From NCBI GenBank assembly GCA_001314815.1, contig LJXT01000010.1, forward strand, positions 1-48,844: a DNA stretch of 48,844 nucleotides, written 5' to 3'. Positions 26,554 to 34,579 of this stretch are shown here, in pieces. The DNA is from Algoriphagus marincola HL-49 (GTDB lineage Bacteria; Bacteroidota; Bacteroidia; Cytophagales; Cyclobacteriaceae). Within the stretch, counting starts at the first letter, position 1, and the number at the start of each line of letters is the position of its first letter. Position numbers and translations under genes: made by a program. The notes below the pieces were generated by a model. The model was given only the letters and a program-made list of their open reading frames with translations. It was not told the origin of the DNA and searched no databases.

Positions 26554-27558
26554 TTAAATTACTTGAAATCCATGCACATAAGGATCGTCTTCATCTAGAA
26601 TAATGGTATTGTATCCGTAAACCTTCGCCCAACCTTCTATGCTTGGAACGATGGCTGCTTTATCCCCAATCTCGGTCACTTCTTCTATCCTTCCGATGAA
26701 CTTGGAACCGATAAAGCTTTCATGGATAAATTCATCTCCTTGCTTCAGCTTCCCTTTGGCAAACCATTGAGCCATACGTGCCGAGGTGCCGGTCCCACAA
26801 GGAGATCGGTCTATGGCCTTATCCCCATAAAATACGGCATTGCGAGCAGTACTGCCCTTGTCCAAGGTTTCACCCGTCCACATGACATGGGAAAGGCCTC
26901 GGATTTTTTCATGCTCCGGGTGTACGAAGTCATAGCGCTCATTCATTTTGGAGCGAAGATTTCTGGCCATACTGATCAGTTGCTCGGCTTTGAAGTGCTC
27001 CAAACCGGGGAAGTTTTCCTGCGGATCGACAATGCAATAGAAGTTTCCTCCGTAAGCCACATCCACTTTCAGCTTGCCAAGTTCTTCGATCTCGATTTCC
27101 AGATTTTCTGCTGCCAAATAGCTTTTGACATTGGTCAGTTTAACTGATTTTACCTTATTGCCTTTCTGTTTGTATTCCACCAAGACTAAGCCTGCAGGAG
27201 CTTCCATCCGCAAGAAACCGGGAGTTTTTGGATAGATCAATCCCTCTTCGATAGCGATCGTAATTGTGCCGATGGTACCATGCCCACACATGGGAAGACA
27301 ACCTGAAGTTTCTATAAAAAGGATGGCAAAATCATTGTCCGGATCATGCGGAGGGAATAGCATGGAGCCCGACATCATATCATGACCCCGTGGCTCAAAC
27401 ATCAGCCCGGTTCGGATCCAATCGTAATTTTCAAGAAAATATTGGCGCTTTTCCAACATAGTTTTCCCTTCTAGAAAAGGAACACCGCCGGAAACTACCC
27501 GCACGGGATTACCGCAGGTATGCGCATCGATGCAACTAAAAGTATGACGGGATGACAT
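26554..27558 (-). CDS. 4-hydroxyproline 2-epimerase (proline racemase family)
   Basis: A 334-residue member of the proline racemase superfamily. Both catalytic cysteines are present: Cys91 in LPMCGHGT and Cys254 in DRSPCGTGTSA. It is therefore an epimerase/racemase and not the trans-3-hydroxyproline dehydratase, where the first Cys is replaced. The N-terminal DAHTCGNPVRV fits 4-hydroxyproline epimerases. It interconverts trans-4-hydroxy-L-proline and cis-4-hydroxy-D-proline, the first step of the pathway. The neighbouring genes supply the remaining three steps. Confidence 0.92.
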   Translation of the reverse strand: MSSRHTFSCIDAHTCGNPVRVVSGGVPFLEGKTMLEKRQYFLENYDWIRTGLMFEPRGHDMMSGSMLFPPHDPDNDFAILFIETSGCLPMCGHGTIGTITIAIEEGLIYPKTPGFLRMEAPAGLVLVEYKQKGNKVKSVKLTNVKSYLAAENLEIEIEELGKLKVDVAYGGNFYCIVDPQENFPGLEHFKAEQLISMARNLRSKMNERYDFVHPEHEKIRGLSHVMWTGETLDKGSTARNAVFYGDKAIDRSPCGTGTSARMAQWFAKGKLKQGDEFIHESFIGSKFIGRIEEVTEIGDKAAIVPSIEGWAKVYGYNTIILDEDDPYVHGFQVI

Positions 27559-27595
27559 TTTAGAAGATTAGATCGTTTTTTAAGATTAAGAGCAA

Positions 27596-27724
27596 GAAAT
27601 ACGATTGAAATATAGTTGAAATAGGCCCCGCAAGCTGGACGAAATACTCAGAGGGCCTACTGTATTTTTAATTATTTCGCCCGACGCAGGAGGGCATATT
27701 TCCACCGTATTTCAATTATGTTTC
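27596..27724. repeat. palindromic repeat in the dehydrogenase-epimerase gap
   Basis: The terminal arms GAAATACGATTGAAATA (27596-27612) and TATTTCAATTATGTTTC (27708-27724) match at 14 of 17 positions when inverted. Inside are TAGGCCC/GGGCCTA arms (about 27622-27659) and a GCCC...GGGC pair. The right arm overlaps the last stop-codon bases of the dehydrogenase gene. It is related to the element in the next gap (29184-29270) through shared AGAAATACnATTGAAATA and TATTTCCACnGTAT sequences. Confidence 0.75.
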
Positions 27725-29168
27725 ATTTTTTATATTCTCCATCCACCATTCTCCAAATCCCCAATGGATTTCCATCCTTTAAGGCTTCCGGGAGTAATTC
27801 TTGTGGCATATCCTGAAAGGCGATCGGTCGGGCAAAGCGATTAATCGCATAGGCGCCGACGGAAGTGCTTCGCGCATCAGTTGTAGAAGGGTAAGGTCCT
27901 CCGTGCTGCATGGCATGACCAACTTCCACTCCGGTTGGTACTCCCCTGAAAAGAAGTCTGCCACACTTCTCTTTCAGTAAGTTGATCAGAAAAAGTTGAT
28001 TCTTCAGCTCCTCAGATTCTGCCCATACCGTGATGGTCAATTGACCATGTAAATGCTTTGCGATTTCCTGTAGCTCAGCCTCACTTTCATATACCACCAT
28101 CATGGCGAAAGCTCCAAAGACTTCCTGTTGGAAAATAGAATCTTTCAACCAGTCACTTGCTTTGATCTCCGCCAAAGCAGTACTACCGTTGATCAGGTGC
28201 TGTGCATCGGCTACTTTGACCCATCGAAGTTCCTCTCGTGATTGTAGAAACTGCAAGGAATTGTAATAAGCCTCCGCTATTCCCGGGTGCAGCATGGGGG
28301 CAGAAGCGATATCATTCATCTCCTCGGCAATGGCTTTTTCAAATGCTGCAGCTTGGTCTTTTGGGACGAAAATCAAACCTGGATTCGTGCAAAATTGCCC
28401 TACACCCAAGGTCAAGGAACCCACGAAAGCTTTTGCAAGTGAGTCGTTTTCATTTTTCAGCTTTTGAGGAAAGCAGAAAATCGGATTAACCGAACCCATC
28501 TCTGCAAAAACCGGAATGGGTTCTTCTCGCTGATTGGCTAGGTCGAATAAGGCTTTTCCCCCGGTATGCGAACCGGTAAAGGCGACGGCTTTTGCCAATG
28601 GATGTTTGACTAAAGCTTGTCCTTCCGCAATTCCACCTTCTACATGCGTAAAGAGCGCTTTCGGAAGATTGCTCTTTGAGATGGCTTGATGGATGCAGTC
28701 AGCTACTTTTTTGGAAGTTTCGGGATGGGCAGGGTGCGCTTTGTAAATCACAGGACAACCTGCTGCCAAAGCAGAAATGGTATCTCCACCTGCGGTGGAA
28801 AATGCCAAAGGAAAATTGCTCGCTCCAAATACGACCACCGGTCCCAAAGGTGTCAACATCCGACGGATATCTGCTCGGGGCAGGGGTGTACGGTCTGGCA
28901 TGGCAGGATCAACGGTGGCTTCTACCCAACTTCCTTCCTTAACCAGATTGGCGAAAAGTCGGATTTGACCTACTGTTCTGCCTAGTTCACCATTGATTCT
29001 TCCATCCGGTAGATTGGATTCCACCACGGCAAGGGATACGATTTCGGATCTATTTGCTTCGAGGATCTCTGATAGGTTCGTCAAAAAATCTGATTTCTCC
29101 TGTCCAGAGATATTTTTATAGAAAAGAAATGCTTCTTGTGCTGCGTTGAAAAGGTTGTCTAGGTTCAT
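27723..29168 (-). CDS. aldehyde dehydrogenase, probable alpha-ketoglutarate semialdehyde dehydrogenase
   Basis: A 481-residue ALDH. Seen are the Asn118 region FGASNFPLAFSTAGGD, the base Glu223 (FAEMGSVNP) and the nucleophile Cys260 (VGQFCTNPG). The sequence style (AGGDTISALAAGCPVIYKAHPAHP, 'TGVEVGHAMQHGGPYPSTTDARSTSVG') is that of the 2,5-dioxovalerate/ketoglutarate semialdehyde dehydrogenases. These oxidise the semialdehyde to 2-oxoglutarate with NAD(P)+, the last step of hydroxyproline (and of uronate or arabinose) breakdown. The operon favours hydroxyproline. Confidence 0.9.
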   Translation of the reverse strand: MNLDNLFNAAQEAFLFYKNISGQEKSDFLTNLSEILEANRSEIVSLAVVESNLPDGRINGELGRTVGQIRLFANLVKEGSWVEATVDPAMPDRTPLPRADIRRMLTPLGPVVVFGASNFPLAFSTAGGDTISALAAGCPVIYKAHPAHPETSKKVADCIHQAISKSNLPKALFTHVEGGIAEGQALVKHPLAKAVAFTGSHTGGKALFDLANQREEPIPVFAEMGSVNPIFCFPQKLKNENDSLAKAFVGSLTLGVGQFCTNPGLIFVPKDQAAAFEKAIAEEMNDIASAPMLHPGIAEAYYNSLQFLQSREELRWVKVADAQHLINGSTALAEIKASDWLKDSIFQQEVFGAFAMMVVYESEAELQEIAKHLHGQLTITVWAESEELKNQLFLINLLKEKCGRLLFRGVPTGVEVGHAMQHGGPYPSTTDARSTSVGAYAINRFARPIAFQDMPQELLPEALKDGNPLGIWRMVDGEYKK

Positions 29169-29183
29169 GGTATTTTAGTTTTA

Positions 29184-29270
29184 GAAATACTATTGAAATA
29201 CATAGAAATACACTTCGCTTCGCTCAGCGAAATATTTTATCCCGCTTGCGGGATTTATTTCCACTGTATA
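29184..29270. repeat. palindromic repeat in the deaminase-dehydrogenase gap
   Basis: GAAATACTATTGAAATA lies at 29184-29200 and the TATTTCCACTGTAT segment at 29256-29269. Between them are two hairpins: TTCGCT/AGCGAA (29214-29219, 29226-29231) and the perfect ATCCCGC-TT-GCGGGAT (29239-29254). It is the same family as the element at 27596-27724 but has a different centre. Confidence 0.75.
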
Positions 29271-29272
29271 AT

Positions 29273-30163
29273 TTATAATAACGGCCGATTTTTGATCCCA
29301 TCCAAAATGATTTTCTCAATTCTTTCCCGCTCTTCACCGATCAGTGTCAATCGAGGGGCACGGACATGCTCAGAACCGATGCCACAGTGTTGTTCGGCTA
29401 GTTTGATATACTGAACCAATTTCGGATGAATATCGAGTTCAAGCAATGGTAAAAACCATCGGTAGAGTTCCCGAGCTTCTTTGATTTTCCCCTCTTGAAC
29501 TAGATTGAAAATAGTCACAGTTTCCTTGGGAAAGGCACAAACCAATCCAGCGACCCATCCTACGGCACCCATCAGTAATTCCTCCATGGCTAAGGTATCT
29601 ACGCCACAGAGAATTTGATAGCGATCTCCAAAGCGATTGATCATTCGGGTGACATTTGAGATATCCCGTGTAGATTCTTTGATGGCTTGGATATTTTCGC
29701 ATTCCGCGAGCTCGGCAAACATATCGATGGTCACCAAGGTCTTGTAGTCCACGGGATTGTTGTAAATCATCATGGGTAATTGGGTGGATTTGGCGACCGT
29801 TTTGAAATAGGTGACGACTTCGCGTGCGTCCGCTGCGTAGCGCATAGGCGGAAGAATCATCAATCCGGAAGCTCCTAGCTCCTCTGCTTTTTTTGCCCAA
29901 AAGAGTGCATCCTGCGTCGCTCCTTCAGCGATGTTGAGGATTACAGGGACTTTTCCCTGAAGATGGTTAACAGTTTCTCGAGTAAGCGTAATTTTCTCCT
30001 CCTGAGATAGTACAGAGCTTTCACCCAAAGTTCCACCCAATATGATTCCGTGTACTCCCGACTCCAATTGGAAGTCAAGATTTTTGAAAAAGAGATCCAT
30101 GTCCAGACTTCCGTCTGCATGGAATTTCGTAGTGACAGCCGGGAATACGCCTTTCCAGTTCAT
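29273..30163 (-). CDS. DapA-family enzyme, probable pyrroline-4-hydroxy-2-carboxylate deaminase
   Basis: A 296-residue class I aldolase-fold protein of the DHDPS/NAL superfamily. Seen are the GGTLGESSVLSQEE loop (43-56), the catalytic Tyr134 (MIYNNP) and the Schiff-base Lys162 (IQAIKESTRD). True DapA is a biosynthesis gene; here the position as first gene of the hydroxyproline operon, next to the epimerase, oxidase and semialdehyde dehydrogenase, indicates the deaminase producing alpha-ketoglutarate semialdehyde. Its promoter faces the AraC gene. Confidence 0.88.
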   Translation of the reverse strand: MNWKGVFPAVTTKFHADGSLDMDLFFKNLDFQLESGVHGIILGGTLGESSVLSQEEKITLTRETVNHLQGKVPVILNIAEGATQDALFWAKKAEELGASGLMILPPMRYAADAREVVTYFKTVAKSTQLPMMIYNNPVDYKTLVTIDMFAELAECENIQAIKESTRDISNVTRMINRFGDRYQILCGVDTLAMEELLMGAVGWVAGLVCAFPKETVTIFNLVQEGKIKEARELYRWFLPLLELDIHPKLVQYIKLAEQHCGIGSEHVRAPRLTLIGEERERIEKIILDGIKNRPLL

Positions 30164-30205
30164 AGTTTTTTAATTTTTACCACTTAGGGCAATGAGATTT
30201 TTATT

Positions 30206-30213
30206 CAAAAGTA
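30206..30213 (-). promoter_or_regulatory. candidate -7 box for the hydroxyproline operon
   Basis: Read on the minus strand this is TACTTTTG, a perfect match to the Bacteroidota TAnnTTTG box. It is 43 bp before the deaminase start codon, in the 159-bp gap shared with the divergent AraC gene. No clear TTTG box sits 19-21 bp upstream, which would fit an activator-dependent promoter. Confidence 0.4.
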
Positions 30214-30322
30214 TAAGATGTGTGGAGGAAAATCTTTCACAGGGTTAGTTCATTCTAATACTATATTGATCATAATTGGGGTGAATCGAATTTTTTTAGT
30301 GAATTTCATATTAATTTGAGAT

Positions 30323-31189
30323 ATGGCAAAGGTAATTTCCTTTCAGGTTCCCAAATCCCAAAAAGAGTTTGTCCGCTATCAGGAGGACAGTGGAAAGACT
30401 TTTTATGACAAGCTCCATCAGCACCCTCTCATACAATTGACCTACATTTTGGATGGAAAAGGACAATTCTTGAGTGGGGACTATGTAGGGAGGTTTTCAG
30501 CTGGAGATTTATTCTTTTTGGGTGAAAATGTTCCGCATGTTTTTCGAAGTGATCCGGAGTATTTCGAGGAAGGTTTTGATTTGCGCTCTGAGGGGAGGAC
30601 TATTTTTTTTGATTTTGATGCATTGGGGCGGGCGATTGGAGATTTGGAAGAGCTTTCGCCACTTCAAAGATTTCGGGAATACGCGGGTTTGTGTTTTCAG
30701 GTGAAAGGGGATACACAGGAAAAAATCATTGGCTTATTAGAAGTTTTCGGAAAGTCGTCGGGGTTGAAACGCTTTCAATGGGCCGTTCAACTGCTCAGTA
30801 TTTTGGAAGAGGCCAAGGATGATTTACAAAAATTAAATCAGGTTGGTCTTTTGCAGGGGCTTTCGGAGAAAGATGGGAGTAGAATGAATCGGGTGATGCA
30901 GTATTTGCTTGATCGTCGTTTTCAGAAGATTAGTTTGGATGAGATGGCTGCCGTTGCCAACCTCTCGAAGGAGGCATTCTGTCGCTATTTTAAGCTACGA
31001 ACTCGAAAGACCTTTACTCAGTATTTGCTGCAACTCCGAATCAATGAAGCACAGAAGCTCCTTCAGGAGACAGATTTGGGAATTTCTGAGATTGCCTATC
31101 AGGTGGGCTTTGAGAATCTGTCTTATTTCAATAGGAGTTTTAAAAATCTGACAGGGATACCGCCCAAAGCTTTCCGAAAATCATTGTAG
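30323..31189 (+). CDS. AraC family transcriptional regulator, probable regulator of hydroxyproline catabolism
   Basis: A 288-residue protein with an N-terminal cupin-like sensing domain ('YDKLHQHPLIQLTYILDGKGQFLSGDYVGRFSAGDLFFLGENVPHVF', 28-75) and a C-terminal double helix-turn-helix ('ISLDEMAAVANLSKEAFCRYFKLRTRKTFTQYLLQLRINEAQKLLQETDLGISEIAYQVGFENLSYFNRSFKNLTGIPPKAFRK'). It is divergent from the catabolic operon across 159 bp, the classic place for its local activator. Its last 9 bp overlap the end of the convergent toxin gene. Confidence 0.9.
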   Translation: MAKVISFQVPKSQKEFVRYQEDSGKTFYDKLHQHPLIQLTYILDGKGQFLSGDYVGRFSAGDLFFLGENVPHVFRSDPEYFEEGFDLRSEGRTIFFDFDALGRAIGDLEELSPLQRFREYAGLCFQVKGDTQEKIIGLLEVFGKSSGLKRFQWAVQLLSILEEAKDDLQKLNQVGLLQGLSEKDGSRMNRVMQYLLDRRFQKISLDEMAAVANLSKEAFCRYFKLRTRKTFTQYLLQLRINEAQKLLQETDLGISEIAYQVGFENLSYFNRSFKNLTGIPPKAFRKSL

Positions 31190-31807
31190 AAATTGGGTGA
31201 CTTTCTTTTGAATAAATTTTTGGATTGAATTCCAGGATTGGCCTTGTAAACTGACCGGATCCTCATCTTCAGCCGCATCTTCGAAATAAAGCATGGCTTG
31301 TGGTACTGAGATCAAAAGGTTTTGGGTGCGATATTTTTCTTGGTGGTTTTTGATAAAATCAGCTACTTCATAATGCTTAAGAAGTTCCGCGATATCCCAA
31401 AAGTCTTTCTTTTTCCCTCGGCCAAGAATGGCTTGGATTTTCATTGCCATGATGTCTTGATCGGAGAAAAACCGAATGCCTTCAATCGTTTCTATTGGAC
31501 CAATTAGAGGGTGAGGATGTTTTACAAGGTCCACTTTGATTTGGTCTATAAAGCAAAAAATTCCTATTAGAGGCGGGCTGGTTCTAATTTCTAGCCTTGG
31601 TCCAAAATGATTTTTCAAATATTCAATTAGTGACTCGTTCTCAAATTTTTTTTGCGAAAATAAATCAAGATCTATTGAAATTCTGTGCCCAAATTTTAAC
31701 GACAAAGCAGTACCTCCAACTAATCCAAAATCCCCTAAGAATGAAAGAGAAGAGAGTTCTTTTAATAAGGATAAAGTTCTGGGTTCGACTGTCTGAGTTT
31801 GTAACAT
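31181..31807 (-). CDS. nucleotidyltransferase AbiEii/AbiGii-type toxin
   Basis: A 208-residue protein with the AbiEii family core: LVGGTALSLKFGHRISIDLDLFS (29-51), containing the GG and DxD metal-binding residues (Asp46, Asp48) of nucleotidyltransferases. In studied AbiE systems the nucleotidyltransferase blocks growth by modifying tRNA or an unknown partner, and a cognate antitoxin represses it. Its 5' end overlaps the upstream small gene by 46 bp. No signs of decay were seen. Confidence 0.85.
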   Translation of the reverse strand: MLQTQTVEPRTLSLLKELSSLSFLGDFGLVGGTALSLKFGHRISIDLDLFSQKKFENESLIEYLKNHFGPRLEIRTSPPLIGIFCFIDQIKVDLVKHPHPLIGPIETIEGIRFFSDQDIMAMKIQAILGRGKKKDFWDIAELLKHYEVADFIKNHQEKYRTQNLLISVPQAMLYFEDAAEDEDPVSLQGQSWNSIQKFIQKKVTQFLQ

Positions 31808-32064
31808 CTGAAATCTTCTATAGGTCTGTCAACCACCGCAGCAGCTAAATAAAGTGTCGTTTTCGATAAAAACTTAGCATTCAATAGCACTTCTCGAATA
31901 AGATCATCTCCGTAGTACCTTCGGCAATTGCGGATATCAGGGACATCACCTCGCTCAAAAACCCGTTCGATGACAAACTTGTACTTTTTGTCATAATCCA
32001 GGTTTTCGAAGTTGACATCCCAAAAGATGCGCTTATCAAAAATCGGTTTCTTCCTTTCCTCCAT
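31762..32064 (-). CDS. DUF6922 protein, probable antitoxin partner of the AbiEii-type toxin
   Basis: A 100-residue protein with 'KRIFWDVNFENLDYDKKYKFVIERVFERGDVPDIRNCRRYYGDDLIREVLL', the pattern of small Bacteroidota proteins (DUF6922) found before AbiEii-like nucleotidyltransferases. It does not look like the winged-helix AbiEi antitoxin. The role as antitoxin rests on gene order and on the 46-bp overlap. An overlapping alternate-frame ORF (31881-32081) is a shadow. Confidence 0.75.
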   Translation of the reverse strand: MEERKKPIFDKRIFWDVNFENLDYDKKYKFVIERVFERGDVPDIRNCRRYYGDDLIREVLLNAKFLSKTTLYLAAAVVDRPIEDFRCYKLRQSNPELYPY

Positions 32065-32093
32065 ACCTTGAAAGTAATCAAAATTAATCAGGC

Positions 32094-33521
32094 TTATTGC
32101 ATTGCCTTAATCAATTGGTAACTAAACTCAATGATCTCCTTGTAGTTATCCTTCCCGATTTTTTCGTCGATTCCGTGGAACCTGGTAAGGCTTGTGGAGT
32201 CCATTCGAAGTGGATAAAAGCGATAGACCTCATCCGAAATCTCATAGAAATAGCGGGCATCCGTACCTCCTCCAATCATGCTGGGAATGACAATTGTCTC
32301 TGGAAACATTCCTCGGATGGTTCTTTCCAGCGTTTTGTATTCCTCTGAGTCAATACCCGATACTGGCGAGGGATTGGTAGCAAAACCTTCAAGCTCCACT
32401 TTGACCAGATCTGATACGGTGTTTTCGATGTGGGCTTTGACGGATTCGATATTTTCACTAGGCAGGATTCGGAAGTTGACCCGTGCCTCAGCTACGGTAG
32501 GGATGACATTGTCTTTGACTCCACCGGAAATGATGGTCGGAGCTGTGGTGGTATGAGCATTGAGTCCTTCGAGAATAGGCCCCTTCAGTAGCCAGGAATT
32601 GGCAAAGGCCATACGCAAGAAAAATGGCAGTTCAGGCCCCAAATACTCAACCTGATAATCAAGCGGAGTGACCATTTTATAAGGCAATTGATTGTTTTCC
32701 AAATCAACGATGGCCTGGGCTAATATCCCGATGGTATTTTCTCGTGGAGGTGCTGAGCTATGTCCACCCTTGGTTTCAACCGTTAATTTGAAGGTAGCAT
32801 ATCCTTTTTCTGAGAGGTTGATGACAGCTACGGGTTTCTCAATGCCTGGAATCAGGCCTTCGGTAATAAATCCACCCTCATCGATGGTCATAGCTGCTTG
32901 GACTCCTTTCGATTTTAGGTATTCAGCCACCTTCGCGGCTCCGTTTGCTCCTCCTATTTCCTCATCATGTCCGGATGCAATATAAAGGGTTCTGGTAGGT
33001 TGAAAAGATTCCCCGAGTAGCATTTCCACCGCTTCCAATACTCCAATTAGGGTTCCCTTATCATCCATAGTTCCTCGACCAATTATATGGGATTCGGTAA
33101 TTTGGCCGGAAAAAGGTGGTGCTTCCCAGTCCGTCAAAGTGGGCTCATCCACAGGGACTACATCCTGATGAGACATAAGAATCAATGGCTTCTTCTCCGG
33201 TTCACTTCCTTCCCACTTGTAAAGCAGGGTGTAATCACTGATTTTCTCCAAACTTAAATTGGCATGAGTCAAAGGGAAGGTCTCTTCCAAAAAGGCATGA
33301 AACCCATGAAACTCCGCTGAGTCGGGCGGTGTATTTTCGTTAAATGAGATGGTCTTGAATTGAATAGCTTTGGAGAGGTTTTCATAAACCTTATCCGAAA
33401 TAGCTACTTTAGACAGTGGGTCTACATCTACTTGTTTGGAAGTCATCCGAAAGGTATTGAACAATAAAATTGACACCAATAGAATTAGTGCAGTCAGTAG
33501 ATAAAGGATTATGTTTTTCAT
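32094..33521 (-). CDS. M20 family metallopeptidase (PM20D1/carboxypeptidase S-like), membrane-anchored
   Basis: A 475-residue enzyme with an N-terminal membrane anchor (4-24). The zinc sites are visible: 'LILMSHQDVVPVDE', 'IIGRGTMDDKGTLIGVLEA' (bridging Asp), 'SGHDEEIGGANGA' (catalytic Glu-Glu) and 'MIGGGTDARYF', with a late His in RFHGIDEKIG. The lid domain contains GGHSSAPP. Family members hydrolyse N-acyl amino acids or dipeptides. The substrate is unknown. The product probably faces the periplasm. Confidence 0.9.
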   Translation of the reverse strand: MKNIILYLLTALILLVSILLFNTFRMTSKQVDVDPLSKVAISDKVYENLSKAIQFKTISFNENTPPDSAEFHGFHAFLEETFPLTHANLSLEKISDYTLLYKWEGSEPEKKPLILMSHQDVVPVDEPTLTDWEAPPFSGQITESHIIGRGTMDDKGTLIGVLEAVEMLLGESFQPTRTLYIASGHDEEIGGANGAAKVAEYLKSKGVQAAMTIDEGGFITEGLIPGIEKPVAVINLSEKGYATFKLTVETKGGHSSAPPRENTIGILAQAIVDLENNQLPYKMVTPLDYQVEYLGPELPFFLRMAFANSWLLKGPILEGLNAHTTTAPTIISGGVKDNVIPTVAEARVNFRILPSENIESVKAHIENTVSDLVKVELEGFATNPSPVSGIDSEEYKTLERTIRGMFPETIVIPSMIGGGTDARYFYEISDEVYRFYPLRMDSTSLTRFHGIDEKIGKDNYKEIIEFSYQLIKAMQ

Positions 33522-33705
33522 AGTGGAGGGGTTTGCTGGGCAGGATCGAAAAAGTGAAAATAGTCAAAAAAGAGTTGGCAAAGGGATTTGGTCCTTTGAA
33601 TTTAAACGGGCATTCCCCTCGAATTCATTTTGGGATCGTGAAAAACCAATGAAAGGGAAATTGAATCAGGTCAATCTGTATGTTTGGTTTTAATTCAGAA
33701 CCTTT

Positions 33706-34443
33706 TCAACGAACTGTGATATGAAAGCAGTTCTGTTTCCTTTCTTTAATCACGTAGATCTTGTTTTCCTTTTGAAAATGGCTCAGCACCTTCTCCAATT
33801 GTTTTAACTTTTTCCAGTCCCAAGACTTTTCTCCATTGAATCGGATATAAGAAATATCGAAGGAGAGTCCATAGGAGTGGGAGCTATTTCCTTTGGTAGC
33901 GTTCCGGTTTCTACGGCCCAGTTTCTTTTGCTGCTCGATAGTTCGTGTACCTGAAGTGACGGTAATAAAACTATCGCCACCGGCAAGGGCTTGATAGGTT
34001 TCACCGATTTGATCTAATACTTTTTTTGTCTCAGGAGTGAGGTAAGGATGACTATGAGTGAGCTTTTCCACTTCATAGCCTTTTCCAGAATTGACTTCTA
34101 CTAAAGCTCCTTCTTCCACCAACTGAAAAAGCCCCTCTTTATCCATGATAAGACCTGATCCGTTTTCCTCCGCAGCAGAAAGGTGATTGGAATAATGGTC
34201 CTTACGCAGTCTCGCTTTGTAGTCCTTTAAATCCGGGACAATAAAAATTTCTTCCGGAATGGGTATCGGTTCAATAATCACAACTTCCTCTAAATCCGTA
34301 TTGCCTCCAGAAAAGGTAAGAAAATTGACATAGGTTTCGGAGAGTTGTTTTTTGAGAGTCGGTCGGTAACTGACCATGGCAAGAGTGCCGAGTGAAAAGA
34401 GCGTTAGAAATGAAAATACGAAGAACAGGGTGGTTTTCTTCAT
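33706..34443 (-). CDS. DUF5715 family, M15-like peptidase-fold protein
   Basis: A 245-residue exported protein with an N-terminal hydrophobic segment. The C-terminal half (about 125-245) resembles VanY/M15 D-Ala-D-Ala carboxypeptidases: 'FITVTSGTRTIEQQKKLGRRNRNATKGNSSHSYGLSFDISY' and a final 'CFHITVR'. The order His (SSHSYG), Asp (FDIS), His (FHITV) reproduces the zinc ligands, so it may be active on peptidoglycan peptides. A distant family (DUF5715) is typical of Bacteroidota. Confidence 0.75.
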   Translation of the reverse strand: MKKTTLFFVFSFLTLFSLGTLAMVSYRPTLKKQLSETYVNFLTFSGGNTDLEEVVIIEPIPIPEEIFIVPDLKDYKARLRKDHYSNHLSAAEENGSGLIMDKEGLFQLVEEGALVEVNSGKGYEVEKLTHSHPYLTPETKKVLDQIGETYQALAGGDSFITVTSGTRTIEQQKKLGRRNRNATKGNSSHSYGLSFDISYIRFNGEKSWDWKKLKQLEKVLSHFQKENKIYVIKERKQNCFHITVR

Positions 34444-34579
34444 GCGAATAAATTTGCACTTATTTAGGGTGAGGTCGGAAGATAAGGAATGAAAAAAACT
34501 CAGCCAAATCTTAATCTATCAACGGTTCAGTGGGTTGAATTATTGCTGGGTCTTTTTTTTCAATTCTCGATTTAAAAGG

